Origin: Cristatella mucedo
Lineage: Eukaryota; Bryozoa; Phylactolaemata; Cristatellidae
DNA length: 64,000 nucleotides
Assembly (NCBI GenBank): GCA_009760855.2
Contig: WPIO01000001.1
Location: forward strand, 18,169,001 to 18,233,000
Reading direction: 5' to 3'
This document shows, piece after piece, positions 1-13,337 of this stretch; position 1 is the first letter of the stretch, and each line of letters starts with the position of its first letter. The position numbers and the translations under genes are program-made. Below the pieces are notes generated by a model. It had not been told where the DNA came from. It searched no databases and worked only from the letters and a program-made list of their open reading frames with translations.

Positions 1-110
1 GAATCCTGTGGTGAGCTTTATCCTTTATCGCCGCTGCAAGCGGTGGTGATAGCGGTTAAGACTCTTCTGTTGCTATAAAAAAAGAGGCTGCTGAATCAGC
101 GCAGTGTCTT
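1..110 (+). repeat. tRNA-derived SINE, family A, 3' part
   Basis: The end of the tRNA-like B box is followed by the same body seen at 7,115, 28,190 and (reverse) 26,878: a TTTATCGCC/GCAAGCGGTGG/GATAGC block and a GAGGCTG..AATCAGC tail. The copy is cut by the window edge. Confidence 0.75.
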
Positions 111-1400
111 TGTTTTTACACGCACACCGTAGCCGAAATATAACTGATATTTTCTAAAATTCCGCTGATAACAAGAGCGCGTACGTTTGAACTAGGGATT
201 TTGATGAGGCTAAATTTTCAGAGTAGTCCTCCAACCGTAGGAGGGTGACTAGGCTGGCAGAGCCCTATCTCGTATACCTACCACTGCACGGATGCATGGT
301 TCGGCCATTTCACCGAAAATCCTTGTTACGCCCATGCAGCGTTGCATACTATTTTTTCGCGGGGACTTAACAGCGATCTTGAAAGGCTTCGTAAAAGGTC
401 AGGAAATTTTCTTCAAAATCTTCACAGAAAACAGCTCTTAGGCCCCTCTAAAAACTTGCTATTTTAATCCCTATAGTTAAGTTAAATGTTTAGTTTTAGC
501 TATTAGCTTAACTCTTTTTTGAAGAACTTGTAGCTTCATGCGAAGGGCAAGCCACCCGGACGCGTCTTCCGACACGCGAAAAAGAAATTCACACATCCGG
601 AGTCTGGAGAGCCTGAGGTAATGCGCAGAAAGCGCGCCGCTCGGTCGGCAGCCACCTCTTTAGGTCTGTCAAAAATAGTCACCTCCTAAATAACAACTCG
701 TGCTGCTGCTGCAATGCCCCACGATTACCAACTACGAGCTTCACAGCTACAGGCGATTACGAATTTGGAGCTTGGCCACTCAATTATGATAATAGACCCA
801 ATTACGAGAAATCCGCTAAAGGCTAAGGCTTATGACCAACGCGATTTATGTTTTTATATGACGAAGACTATAGAATGATTTAAGACCTGGCAGTTGTATA
901 AGGCGCGGTCCTGACCGCAGTCGCTCTCTTGGAGGAACGATCTGGCGGTCGGTGAGTCCTAGCTCTGAGCGCGTGCTGCTCTAAGCCTGTAAATAAGTCT
1001 GTTGGAGGTCACCTGCTGTCGTATCAGCCATAAGATATCACCCAGAGATGCACTTTAGCAACTTAAAAATGTGTTGTCGCGAGAGCCCTCTACTGCAATC
1101 AGAAGGCGCGCCGTCCGAAATCCACTTAAAAAGAAACACGTCTGAAAAGGGAACTTTAAACTAAAACTAAAAAGAAAACTTAGACGACCCTCATGTTTCG
1201 CGCTGAAGGCAAGCCACCCGATCGGCAGGTTTATCCTTCTCAGACCCGTTTAGATAGGATTGAACCCATCAGAAGCTCTGAAAGGACGATAGTCTCCGTG
1301 TAAGAAGAAAGATTAGCCCTTCGGAGTGTGAGCCTGAGCGTGCATCCCGAACGCACGATGTGCTAGCTAGCGTCCATAGCGTCCATTTTAGCTCCAGGGA
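111..1400. other. intergenic, nothing recognised
   Basis: I see no exon with homology I recognise, no long open frame and no clear repeat boundaries in this stretch. Confidence 0.5.
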
Positions 1401-1414
1401 AAAATAGGCGAATC

Positions 1415-1499
1415 TTTGCCGATAGATATCTTCGGCGAAATATCATATAAATATTTATATATTATATAAAATATATTTGCCGATAGATATCTTTGGCGA
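1415..1499. repeat. direct repeat flanking an AT-rich core
   Basis: A 24-base unit beginning TTTGCCGATAGATATCTT occurs at 1,415-1,438 and again at 1,476-1,499 with one difference. Between them lies about 37 bases of almost pure A/T that is partly self-complementary. Confidence 0.7.
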
Positions 1500-1629
1500 G
1501 CCGCCCAACAACGCCTATAGCGCCTACCTTCCAGCTTAGAAGTAATAGTAACAATAATGAGAAGAAGTTTATATAGAGCCATCAGAGAACTTAATATCTT
1601 TCTAGAAATATTAAAGATAATAAAAGTGC

Positions 1630-1870
1630 ATTTGTATAGCAGCCCACGAGAACTGAATCTCTTTCTAGGCTCTTTGCAGATGCTATATAGAAAGCATTAC
1701 CGAATGATTGGTGGTAAAATCACCGAGCAGCAAACGCATTGTAAGCAGGTATACGCACACGCAAATATTAAAGATCCGCCACATGCTGTAATAAACAGGT
1801 GCGTTTAATGCTGCACATGAAGTATTTCAAGACGGTTATTGATAACATGAACAGTGTCAAGGCGCATGGC
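1630..1870 (-). mobile_element. LINE 3'-tail remnant (family 1)
   Basis: The reverse strand resembles the 3' tail of the LINE at 5.06-6.34 kb: a GCAAA..AAGCGCC/AGAGATT..TTCTC/GGGCG-like block, in degraded form. It is a fragment without coding capacity. Confidence 0.5.
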
Positions 1871-2425
1871 CCGCACGCAGAGTTCAACGCAAACGGATCG
1901 AGTAAATGCAGCGGAATGGACCGGATGCGTTTCCAGCTTCCCTCCAAATGCGCTCCAGTCAGCGGAAGTCGGTGGCCACCTGGAAATCGCCATTGGATGA
2001 TTTCCAGGCGGCCACGAAGACGGAGGGCAGCGAAGGGCGGACTTTTTCTGGCAAAGAGGGGCCTTAAACTGTTGCAGCGATTTGGTTGGGAGCCGCTAAG
2101 CCCGACCCTGTCGGACACACCTTTGGCGGTACGTTAGCCAGCCTCTTCCCCTGGCCACCTCCCCCCAGCTGGCCCCCTCTCTACGCCCTCGCATATGCGT
2201 TATCGTTGGCTTGATTGCAGCAAAAGCAGACGCTCTGCTTTCGACTGTCGAGATAGGCGGGCCCTACAGTCAGTTTACAGTGCAGTGGCAGCCTCTGCTG
2301 GCTAGTTTGCGATAGGTGGATGCCGGAAGTACCAAGACTCAATCCGCGAACTTGCCATGGCGGATGCGGCAGATGCGACATTACCGAAAATATACAGCAC
2401 AACTTTCGAAGTATCACGAGCAGAG

Positions 2426-2482
2426 ACGAAGCTAGGGAAGGCGTGGCAGCTGCCATCCCTGCCACGCCTTCCCTGGCTTCGT
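2426..2482. repeat. 24-bp inverted repeat (hairpin)
   Basis: The arms at 2,426-2,449 and 2,459-2,482 match at 23 of 24 positions around a 9-base loop. The surroundings hold no gene I recognise. Confidence 0.85.
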
Positions 2483-2489
2483 AGGTAGG

Positions 2490-3400
2490 GAGCCGAGTCC
2501 GACACCCGGTCGGGCCGCCAGCGGCCTACCTGACATGCCATGTTGGCGTCATTTCGGCCAGGTTTCGCTTGCCGCAGGCGCTGAGGAGGGCGCGCCCTCC
2601 CCAGATCCCCGCTCCACCTCGGCGCTCCAATCCTGGCTGAGCGTCCGATTGCGAGCGAGGCGCTTCTGAGCATTCTATACTATATCATACGGCTTCTGAA
2701 CCAGGCGTCGACTGCGCCGCCTACCGTTCATTCGGATGAACCGGCAAACGTCAGGCCCACCTTCGGCGTGGTATGCTTCGCCGGTGGTCCACGAGCCTGG
2801 TGGAGTCAGGCCTCTACCAGCGGCAAGAAAAGTGTGCTACTGGCGGCCGCTGCGCCGGCGTCCGTTTTTTTAGTTAGCGTCTTGGTATAAACGGTGGGGC
2901 GGGGGGGGGGTCACCATTGCGTACTAAACAAACTGACTTGATGGGCGGCTTTGTTTGTCGAGGCGGCCAACGACCAGCCGTGCTGTAGCCGACCCATTCA
3001 CAGCCTTTTACTAATCTATTCGCTTCCCGAGTGCACTAAAGAGAGCGAGATCCGTCGGTACTCTGACTTACTAGTCAGTTCTCGTTCGCTAATAGTGTCG
3101 CACCTTTGGGATGCACCCGTGCAGACAGTACACTTTAAACTGCACCGGCTTATCCGTTTGCGGTCAACACTACCTTTCGCGGTGGGGGCGGAGTGAATTC
3201 ATTCGGGTGTTCTCGTTGGCTTCGCAATCCGCCTACACTTTTAGCCACTGCGGCTAGCTCGCTGTTGGAAGATGTAGCTGTAGAGAGCTTCGAGTTGGCA
3301 TTGCAAGCGCCATTGCCTAGTTTCGTTGGAAAAGGACGAAGCGTAGCGGAGGGCGGTTCTACCTGCGGTGGCTCGCTGAGCCTTGGTAGCAATTAAATGC
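2490..3400. other. intergenic, nothing recognised
   Basis: Only short open frames on both strands, none resembling a known protein. A G-run lies near 2,900. Confidence 0.5.
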
Positions 3401-3409
3401 ATGTCCGTC

Positions 3410-4860
3410 TGTAACTCCACAAAAACTCCGTGGGTGTTACGTATAAGAGTTTTGGATAGCACACTCGCAGCCTTAGCGGCTTTCGGTACGCATTCGGTAG
3501 CCAACAGACTTCATCTCACGCAACAAAGAGAAAGTGGGAAGCATAGCAGAGTCAAGAGAACAGTTAAGGTAATAATAATAATAATAATAATGCACTTGAT
3601 AAAGCACCCCCAGAGAGCACAATCTCATTCCAGGGTATGGAAGTAGCAGCTCTGGATTAAAAGAATATGCCGTAGTCGGCAGCAGGAGAGTAGCTGTCAT
3701 TGGGTAGGAATCGCGGAAGTGAGTTCCACAGTCTCGGACGTGCAGAGCAGATGCTTCTGTCACCAATAGTCTTTAAGCGGGGGAATGGAGCAGCTAATTA
3801 ATTATCTATACAGGACCTAAGGGCACAAAGAGGCTGAAACTGGTGCAGCAGTTCGGCCAGGTTTGAAGGAGCCCAGCCATGACGGCCTTCCGGGTCAGCC
3901 AAAGAACTTTGCTCTGTATCCGCTGATCAACAGGCTGCCATCCAAGCTCTTTCAGCAAAGGCGACACGTGTTCAAACCTCTGGGATTTGTAATCTAGGCC
4001 TTCATCCTTATTCATCTCCAGCTGTAGTGGCCTGGTGGCTTTTTTCGGTAGCCCAGCCAAAAGAGAATTGCAATACTCTAACCGAGACAGAAATAAGGAG
4101 CCAATTTAATTCTTTGCAAGCCACCATAGAAGACAATTCCTGACCTTAGAGATCGGGCGTGATGGCTAGCTGTGGGAATAGTTTTTTAACGAAGCTTTAA
4201 AAAATTAGGCAGCTCTCAAAGACGCCACCTAAATTCCGAGTACACGATGATGGTCGCACAACAGAACTGCCTATTAGAAAACCAAATCTTTCTAGTCCAG
4301 CCACACGCTCGGGACGTCCTGTGAGCAACAGTTCCGTTTCATTGTCGTTTAGTTTAAGGAAATTGGCCGACATCCTAGATGGAATGTCTTCAAGGCAAGC
4401 ATTCTGTTTAGCAGTCGCTATAGCATATTCCGACGGTTTGAATGACAAATACAGCTGAGTAGCATCAGCATACAAGCGATGGCCTATTCCATGGGCCTTA
4501 ATCACCTTTCCCAGAGGTTGAGTATAAATAGAGAGCAGCAGCTGACCGAGGACGGACCCTTTAGTGGACTCCACAGGTGACTGGTCTAGTGGATGAGACC
4601 TGACCCAACACGACACGGATTGAACACGATCGGACAAGTACGATTTAAACCATGCCAATACCTTGTCTGCCAGACCGATCGTTGTTCTCAATCTTTCAAA
4701 TAGGATATCGGGATAAATAGTATCGAAAGCTGCTGATAGAGCTAGAAAAGCTAAGGCAGTGACATTCCCGTCACCCTTGCTGCATAGAATGTCACTAGTT
4801 ACACGGAGAAAAGCAGTTTCAGTGGAGTGCTACCGCTTAAACTCTGATGTAAACTTTTCT
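3410..4860 (-). mobile_element. degenerate LINE, family 2 (reverse transcriptase remnant)
   Basis: On the reverse strand 4,691-4,197 encodes an RT palm fragment containing KGSVLGQLLLSIYTQPLG and a degraded YADD box (RLYADATQLYLSF). A downstream piece at 4,060-3,806 encodes the thumb-side region. The 3' part (3,410-4,075) is clearly homologous to 62,690-63,310, where a second copy sits inside the virus. An (AAT)n run near 3,571 carries a family 1-like tail. The copy is non-functional. Confidence 0.75.
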
Positions 4861-5059
4861 GAAATAGCATTCTTTTTAATATGTGCTACCACCTGCTTAG
4901 CAACTGGGCGATAGTTTGTAAAGACCTCGGTATCTAAAGTATTGGTTTAACGATGGCTGATTTGAAGGACTAGAGTACAATCTCTTTTCCCAGAGAAGCA
5001 TTAGCAATCACGATTATAGCTGGGCTATGTTTGTCTGCCAGCGAAGACCATGGATATAA

Positions 5060-6335
5060 TGGTGGTTCAGGTTCTATCTCAGTGGGAGACTCCAGAGGAT
5101 TGACGTGAATGGACAAAGATTATCTGAAGTACCTCTGAAATATGGGGTACCTCAGGGCTCCGTGCTAGGTCCGGTTCTTTCCACGGTTTATACTCTCCCT
5201 CTTGCTGACGTGATTGCCAAGCACAATCTAGGCTTTCACTTTTATGCAGATGACACTCAGTTGCATCTTTGCTTTGATCCCTCCCAGCCTTTGAGCACCT
5301 CAAATTCTCTCAACTCACTTGCTGGATGCATTGATGACATCCGCACATGGATGGCAGCAAATTTTCTAAAAATGAACGATGATAAAACTAACTTACTAGT
5401 TATGGGAAAACCCAGTGTGATTCACAAATTAGAAAGGCTGGCGCTCAAAATTGGCTCTGCCAGCATATCCCCTGTTGAATCAGCTCGAAATCTAGGTGTT
5501 ATATTCCAAAGTGACTTCTCATTAGACGACCACATCAGCTCCACAGTCAAATCCGCCTATTTTCAGCTTCATAACATTGCTAAAACTCGGGCTTGTTTAG
5601 TTAGGATATCACATCTAAGTTGGTCCATGCATTCGTGACATCCCGTCTCGACTTCTGCAACTCACTGCTTACTGGCCTACCAGCATGTGCAATCAGGCGA
5701 TTGCAGCTGGTGCAAAACTCTGCAGCTAGGCTTGTCTGTCGTGAGCGTCGCAGTTGCCACATTACTCCACTTCTCGCCGACCTGCACTGGCTACCAGTGA
5801 GGCAACGGATTGACTTCGAGGTTTTGTCGCTCACTTTTAGGTCCCTTCATTCTTTGGCTCCAGCCTATCTCTCAGATACACTCCTCCATCAGGCCAAGCA
5901 TCGTACCACCTGCTTTTCGGAATCCAACAGTCTACAAATACCTCGTACAAACCTCAAATCGTTTGGAGACCGTGCATTTAGTTCGTATGCTCCCAAAGCC
6001 TGGAACTCCCTCCCGACCTGCATCAGCATATCCCCTGACCTGACCACATTTGAACTTAAAAACACCTATTTAGGACAGCATTTAGTGGGTCCCCGTGATT
6101 CGTCCTTGATGTGCTTATGCGTGCTGACACTGTGCATGCTGCCACTAACCACATTCGCATGCTGACCCTGTGCATGTCACCCCTAACCATGTTATTCATT
6201 TTGTTTGTTTATCAAGCATGTTTGTACCCACCATTCAATTGCATTTCCCTTTGCAGCAAATGTAAAGCGCCTAGAGAGAGAGATTGAGTTCTCTGTGGGC
6301 GCTTTATCAAGTGCATTATTATTATTATTATAGGG
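5060..6335 (+). mobile_element. 5'-truncated CR1/L2-like LINE, family 1
   Basis: The forward strand encodes the end of a non-LTR reverse transcriptase: VPQGSVLGPVL, then HFYADDTQLHL (YADD catalytic box), then the C-terminal region in two frames (5,105-5,638 and 5,620-6,165) because of a frameshift near 5,610. The 3' end is a GCGCC/AGAGA..TTCTCT/GGGCGC hairpin followed by (ATT)n at 6,317-6,335. The class inserts by target-primed reverse transcription. This copy lacks its 5' half and is dead. Confidence 0.9.
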
Positions 6336-7110
6336 CCTTCAGGAGACGGGCTCTTTTAACATAGATCTTATGAAGGTAGCCTGGCAATATGCAGAAACCT
6401 GGGAAATCTTATAAGGAAAGTCACGGCTTGCGATTCAGCAATAGATTTAGTCGGAGGGGGCTTTATGAAGCACGAATGTGCACGATATTTTCTGTGAAGA
6501 AGGCTGAAAAACCTTCTTCCGAGTCGTTAATGTCTGAGGAGTGAGACCTCTCAGCATTGGCCAGCAAATTGTTTACCGTCTTATAAATTTGTTTTGGGTC
6601 TGAGTGGCCGGAGTTGAGTTTTAGAGTGAAAAGGAAGCCCTAGCTTTTCCAACCTTCCTAGTGTAGGCTTGAATGAAGTCTTTAAAATTGACTAGATCTT
6701 CATCAGACCCATGCTTCTTAAAATGGCGTTCAAGCCTGTGCTAAATACGGCACATCTTTTGAAGTTTTCTCGTAAATTGAATGGACTCTCCACGACTCGG
6801 TACACGGACAGAATGTACAGATGCATGCTTCTCAAGAGCACTCCTAAGTGCCATGTTCACTGCATCAGTTAGGGTATCAAGGCTGTCGGTCAAGTCTGGG
6901 TGCAGATCAAGAAGACCTGCCTTATTTACAGATTTCAAAAATGTGTTTTGGTCAATGCTTTTTAAGTTACGTCGCTGGACGAACTCAACGTTACCCTGTA
7001 TGTACAACGAACGTGACAGGTACAGTAAACGAAACTGAAGAATGATGCGGGAGGGTCTGCGGGCATACAGCAAGGTCAGCGGGGCAGATATCCTTTGTGA
7101 TAATGAGATC
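6336..7110. other. intergenic with LINE-like remnant
   Basis: 6,400-7,080 on the reverse strand (7,073-6,741) holds a weak frame that may be an older LINE internal segment. Nothing else is recognised. Confidence 0.3.
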
Positions 7111-7114
7111 TCGA

Positions 7115-7290
7115 AGCCATGATGGCGGACTAGGTAAGGTGGTTGCTTAACATGATCTCGGTCCCGAGGTCGTGGATTTGAATCAGTTCGGTGGGCGATC
7201 CTTTATTGCCGGTGCAAGCGGTGGCGATAGCCGTCAAGGCTCTACTATCGCTATACAAAAGAAGCTGTTAAAGCAGCTAGTAGTTTTTTA
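7115..7290 (+). repeat. tRNA-derived SINE, family A
   Basis: An A-box-like start (GACTAGGTAAGGTGGTTGC) and a degraded B box (GTGGATTTGAATC) are followed by the family body and the AAGCTGTTAAAGCAGCTAG tail. Sister copies lie at 28,190 and 26,878. Confidence 0.85.
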
Positions 7291-7299
7291 GGATACGGC

Positions 7300-8140
7300 C
7301 ATCGATGCGAGTGGTATGACTAACGTAGAATCCTTTATCGGATCATGGGCGCCCGCCTACCAACTCTGTGCGGCATCTGGGTATTATTTATCGACAGTTC
7401 CTGCCGTTCTCAGCTTTCAGCCCCTTATCACATGCACTAGCTGCGTTAATTGTAGTAAGCCTTGATCTAGTTCGTAGCCTAGTCCGCTCTATCGCTGTTG
7501 ATTGTTCTGGTGCCCGATGGCAGCGGAATTGTTCTGCAGCCGGTCGTCTCTGCAGCCCAAGCCAGTGCTTTCGCACTCAAGGGAGCTGACGTTTGGGGTT
7601 CTCGGTGTAGCACCCTGCAGTTCACATGGCCAGTGTTTATGGGGATCCAAGGTTCGAATCCTATGGCGTTTGTTTACGTCAGCAGTAATTTTTTCAGCAG
7701 ACATAATCGGTATTATAATGTCGTGTTGCTTGCGCCAATATACAGTTACATGTAGCACATAGCAATGCCGCATTGTACGACTTTGAGACCGCGGAGAAGA
7801 TATCAGGGCTATTGGCGAAGGCCGGCCCATTTCCAAGGAGATTTCTGAGCATCCGGCACGCCATTGTGGACCCGATCTGCTGTCGCTGGCTTAGCGAGTT
7901 AGGCTTCGGCTGCTGCTTACCGCTCTCCCCCCCCCCGAAGCAGACGGAGCAGAAGCAGACGGAGCGAAAGTGTCAGCGCCTTGCCACCGACCAGAAATTA
8001 GTTCTCGGGCTGCACACCGACTGGTGCTACCAAGTGCCTGCGAGCTGTCTACTAGCCGAACCCAACTAGACCGCTCGAGATGAACGCCGGACGGTCCTGA
8101 AAGTGGGCGTAGCCCAGTAACTCAGCTCCCCCCTCCCCCC
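7300..8140. other. intergenic, nothing recognised
   Basis: A GGTTCGAATCC box near 7,650 resembles a SINE B box, but I cannot define an element around it. Confidence 0.4.
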
Positions 8141-8965
8141 CAGAGATGAGTGATGATGTATGTAGAAGCGAGAAGAGCCCGCTCGTCTGCTCCGTCCCGG
8201 CCCTTGCATCGGACGAGCCACAGAGGACAGCCACAGACGGTGCACACAGATCGTCGTCTGCCGAGCGGCCGAGAGCGCACGACCTGTCGACTAGTCTTCA
8301 TGAGCGCCATCTTCATGCGAGAGCGAGGCAGCCGCCCACCGCGGCCCTTTGCCCAGCCACTGCGCCGCGGCGCGGCAGCCGAGGGCGGCAGCTAGTCCGC
8401 CGTCGTCGGAGCGAAGAAGCCCGGCGCGCTGCTCGCTGGCGCGGCGGCGCGAGCTGCTCTTTTGTTTTCGCCGCGGCTGCGGTCGCAGCGCCGATGACGA
8501 GCTGCCCACCGACGCCGGCAGGAGTCAATCGGCGAGCGGCTTGATATAGAGCGAGCGGGGGCTCGCTACGCACTCGCCAGAGAACGAGCCGCCGACGCCG
8601 CACGAGCACCGAGCATTTGTGGCTAACGGCTCCGGCTGACAAAAGGATCGTGACAGGTTATTTAGGCGTCCCATTCAGAGGGCCCGAGGTGCACGGCTCG
8701 AGATGCTTATCGCGCCTTGCGGGGTAGAGGGCTGCTGCGATACCGCAGCGCCGCTGCCCCGAGCGCCGGCCGCAGCGGTTTGACGGCGGCGCGCGCTCGC
8801 GAACGCGCGACCCGAGAGCGGCAAGTGCGTGTCAGCTCGACGGGCGTCCAGGCGCCGACCAGGCTGGCGCTGGGGAGCGTAGTAGGTGGAACTCGTGGGA
8901 AGCTGCCCACACCGCGCCTAGCAGGCAAGGCCCCAACTGTCACAGGATTCAATCGTGGTAGTATT

Positions 8966-9235
<270 letters not shown>

Positions 9236-12109
9236 ACGCCCCCTCCTGTTGGCACATAGCGATACCGATACGCAGCAGCAGCGAGGTGTGGCCTTCGAGA
9301 ACGAAAGCGAACGCCAATCTCGATGGCGATACATCAAGGAGGGTCTCTCGAGACAACATTGCCGCGCATGCAAGTTTGCCACTGGACTGAGCACACGTGA
9401 CAGAGCCTCTCGGGTCCGATATCGGCTCCGAGCTCCGACGTTCTGCCGGTGCTCAGGGCTAGAGCATCGGCCACCACACGATGATCAAGCTAACCATGGA
9501 GTCGAACCCTTCTGGTGTCGAATGCTTTCAGACTCAAATGTTTCAAACATGCGCAAGGCTTGATTGCCGTCCTGGAGCGTCTTTCGACTCTGTATGTCCA
9601 TGGTTGAAACGCTTTTTTTCACGGACTGAAGAATACGAGGTGAGCGAACTCTCCAATCAGCAGCTCGTGCAGGCAAGCGATGACAATACTGCTGAGGCCA
9701 ATAAGAGGATGCTGGCTCGTCGCCTACTTCGGCTGAATGAAGCTTGCTTGCCCCGGCGCCTGCTTCCAATCGCTCGATGCACGAGTCGATCCTATGGCCG
9801 AGATCAGATTTTTATTTTCCGCGGAGCGATCGGAATACGAAGCCGATTCTCTCGGTCTCCCTTGGCCTTGACCTCGCGATTCAATAATTAGGACAGCAAT
9901 CGGCGCAAGCCGCACGCGGCGCCACTGACGCGGTGCCGGGGAGAGACGGAGGCCAAGCACGACTCCCTTGTTCTTCGCGAATGGAGGGATGCAGTGCTTC
10001 TCGCCGGGTGCAGTCAACGAGGGGTGGGGGGGCCGTGGCGCGGGCAGTGTGAGAGCTCGCGTCTTTTCGGGCCACTTACAGGATGTTCAGTCATCTTGGG
10101 CCTACCGTTAGATGGCAGCACCCTTGCCAGCGCATCGGCGCTTTCGCCCACGCGCCAGCCAGTTGTCGAGCAGGGCAGTGTGTTCGTGCGGCGAGCTCGC
10201 CATCATTGCTTTGGCCACGCCGTCGGAGCTTGTCTCAAAGCCCAAACGTCGAAGGCGTTTGTCGGGTAGATTGGTGGGTCAGCAAAGCGGCAGCCGGCGC
10301 TCGGCTGCTGCTGCGGCGGCGGCGGCGGGGCCGCAGCCGCAGCCGCCGCAGCCGCCGTCGGCTCTATCGAGTGGGGCCGCCGCCGCCGCCGCGCCGCCTC
10401 TCTAGGAGCTGCACGAGCTGCATCCGCTGTCCGCGGCCATTGTTCGGCTACCGGAGACTGCAAATTAGCCGCCATTTACCGGGCGGCGCGGAATCGAAGT
10501 CGACCGTTGGCGGCGATCTATATGACTCTGACATCTCCGGCCAGCCTTCCACCGCCACCGCAGCCTGCCCGCGTGGCCGAGGCAGCGACGCGGCAAGACG
10601 GACCAGCCAGCTTGAGCGTCGCCGTGTTTTTTTGGTCAGGCGCCGTTGCAAATTGGTGGGGCGTCCCGCCCAAGTGGCCTTGAAGATGGGCCCTCTTGTG
10701 CACTGCAAGCCGTCCTGCTCCCATACAAACTCCGTAATGGCGCCGCTGTAATGAAGGGGAAAGCTAGAAGACCGTGCGGGGCTCAGCGCCCAGGGATCTG
10801 AAGCAAACCGCGGCTGCTCAGACCGGAGATGTTCCGTTTCCATAACGACCCCCCATCCGAACGACACGAATTTATCCTGCCAGCTTTGCTCTGCGCCCAC
10901 TCTCGATCCTGCGGGTTCACAAGAGGCGGCCAAATGCAAACATTGGACGGACAGGCATTCGACGGGTTGCCGTCCAATGCCCGGCGCGAGCGAGCGCAGG
11001 CAGACGGCGGATTCTGTCGGCTAGTTGCTTCGCTGTAAAAGAAATATCAGCAGCAATCCTTGCAGTTTAGTCCAAACGCTTCTTCCGAACGAGAGTCGGT
11101 CGCGACTTCTCTGCAAGGCCTCTTTAAAGAACGCGAATTGCAAGTTGCGATTGCAAGTTTGAATTGTGCAAGCTTAAATTTGCAAGATTGAAGTTGCAAT
11201 TGCGAATTTTAAGAACGCGAATTGCTAGTCAAGCTTCGCTAGAGCTCGCTAGCGTCGGCTCTCGTCGCTATCTGTCCTTGGCTTCTTCTTCGGTCCCTTT
11301 GTCCGCCGATGTCACCCCTGGCAGCGTTCTCGACAGTCTCCGCGACTAGTCATTCATTCTCTTCCACTGCGCTCTGCAGGGCGCCGAGAAATTCTATTCA
11401 GCCCGCGGTGGTGGGTTCTGGGTAGTGTGCCTGGGTCGAAGCAGCCGTCGTTCGGTCTAGTGCAGGCCGCCGCTCCGTATGCCCTTTCGCTGTGTAGCGC
11501 TGCCAGACCGGCTAGGTCGCCAAGTCTCGCCGCCGCTGCACAGAGACGCGAAATCCGAGCGCCTCTGTGCAGCCTGGCTCCAGGTCTAGCATATACCGCA
11601 CGCTGCCGGATGGCGACAGTCTCGGTGCAAGTGGGCGGCAGCCTGGGTGGAGGGGACAGGAGGGGATACAGCAATTGCAGTGGCCGCGTTATCATGCCCC
11701 CTCTAGCTGGCCGATGCAGCGAGCACGGGGAGGGGGGCGCGGCATATCCGCGGTCAATCCGCACCGGCAGCGCCTGCCCACTGCACCAGCTGGCTGCCAG
11801 GCAGGCCCGTCCAGACGGTGGGTGGGGGGAAGTGTAAGCAGATCGGACATCCGGCTAAGGGTGGGTGTGGGGATCGCGAGATCGATGGGGGGGATCGCAG
11901 GTTTCCAATAGCCCACCCCCTCGGATACCAGCCAGCGCCCTCTTGCACGCTCCAGGACAGAAAAGGGTCCCAGGAGGAGGCTTTCAGCTTTCATCAAAAT
12001 GCGCAGTCCACGCCAGGCTGTGAGACCTCGAGATGTTTGGCCTCGAGGCGGCGGTGCAGCTGAGCCAACTCGTCAGCACTACGCGACCGAAGAGCGCGAC
12101 CGCCCACAT

Positions 12110-12112
<3 letters not shown>

Positions 12113-12149
<37 letters not shown>
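12113..12149. repeat. (GGC)n trinucleotide repeat
   Basis: About 12 GGC/GCC units in the CpG-rich domain about 1.2 kb upstream of the homeobox gene. Confidence 0.95.
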
Positions 12150-12150
<1 letters not shown>

Positions 12151-13200
12151 CTGCTCCCCCGCCACCCTCCAGATCCACAGGTGCGGCCCCGCGACTCGTG
12201 TACCGGCCACTGGCGGCCGACGCGAGTTCTTCCGGTTCCGCTCTGCAACGTCGAGCAATTTGAAACTACCGCGCACAATAGTCGCAATCGCCGAGCCGCC
12301 GTTCGACGCCGGTCGCGCGCGCGCCTGCGAGCGGCGCCGTCGCGTCGCGCGGCTCGATAGCTGCGCGCCGTCAACCCGTCGGCGCCGCCTCCATAGTGAG
12401 TCGGGTTAGCATTGGCGCCGCCGCCGCCGCCGGCAACCGGCAGCTGTCGGGCGACCGAGGCGACCGTTTCTCACCGGCTCTCGGCCGTCGCCGCGAGAGC
12501 GTGCGCCGCGCGCGCCGCAACTCGCGGCGCCGGCTTTCTGGACGAGCAGCACTTTTGGAGTAGACAACCTGTCCAGCCCATCCGCTAATGAAGGAGGGGG
12601 GGGGGGTCGCTGCGTGCCATCTTAGATAACAATGGCGGTGAAGCCGGTGCGTCGCAACAGCATTGTCTGCCGGGCGGAGCGTCGGCGCCGCGGCCGCCCG
12701 GCTTCACCGCCAAGTGCTCGCCTCGGTCCGTCCGCGCCGGCCCCCGCCGACGTTAGGCGGCGAGTGGCATTCGTTCGATGGACACTCGAAGAGGCAATTA
12801 GGATTTTAGGGTCCGGATCGCGCGCACCCCTCTTGCGCGTCGCTCGCCCCTCCTTCGGTCCCCTTCGAGGGTCCGCCGTCTCGCGAGCCCGGTCTAGCCG
12901 TCTACCCTCCCGCCTGTTTCTTTGCCGGAAGCGGCGGCGGCGGTTTTGGGTCGGTCGGTCGTTGAGTCAGGGCTCGCGTGCCCGCCCCCCCCCCCCCCGC
13001 GCTCGGGACGTGCTGCCGTCAAACAGGACTCGGCTGCGTTCCGACTGCTCAGCTGCCCGCGCCGCACGCGCGCCGCTACCGGGCTCGAGTTTCGCGAGCG
13101 CGGCCTCCCTCGCGCCGAACTGCTGCTGTTACGTAACGAAGCGCGGCCGCCATCGCCGTCGCCAACATTAGCTGAGACGTACGTCGTCACGTGCTCGACG

Positions 13201-13247
13201 ACCAATCGTCAGTCGCGGGGTGTGGTCGAACCGCCGTGCGTATAAAA
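13201..13247 (+). promoter_or_regulatory. core promoter of the homeobox gene (CCAAT and TATA boxes)
   Basis: ACCAATCG at 13,201 is a CCAAT box and TATAAAA at 13,241-13,247 is a consensus TATA box 40 bases downstream. The start codon lies 91 bases after the TATA box, so transcription probably starts near 13,270 with a 5' leader of roughly 70 bases. Confidence 0.8.
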
Positions 13248-13337
13248 ACCGAGCGGTGGCAGTCGACGCACGACACTTGCGAGCCGCGCGTTCTCACGTG
13301 TCACGAGTCGCTCGAAGTTTACGCGTCCAAGGCAACT

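Noticed and set aside
6741..7073. 110-codon frame on the - strand as a gene
   Set aside because: There is weak similarity only to decayed LINE interior, and no start context or splice sites.
10083..10751. 222-codon open frame on the + strand
   Set aside because: It lies in CpG-rich DNA where stops are rare. Its content is Arg/Ser/Pro low complexity and similar open frames exist on the opposite strand.
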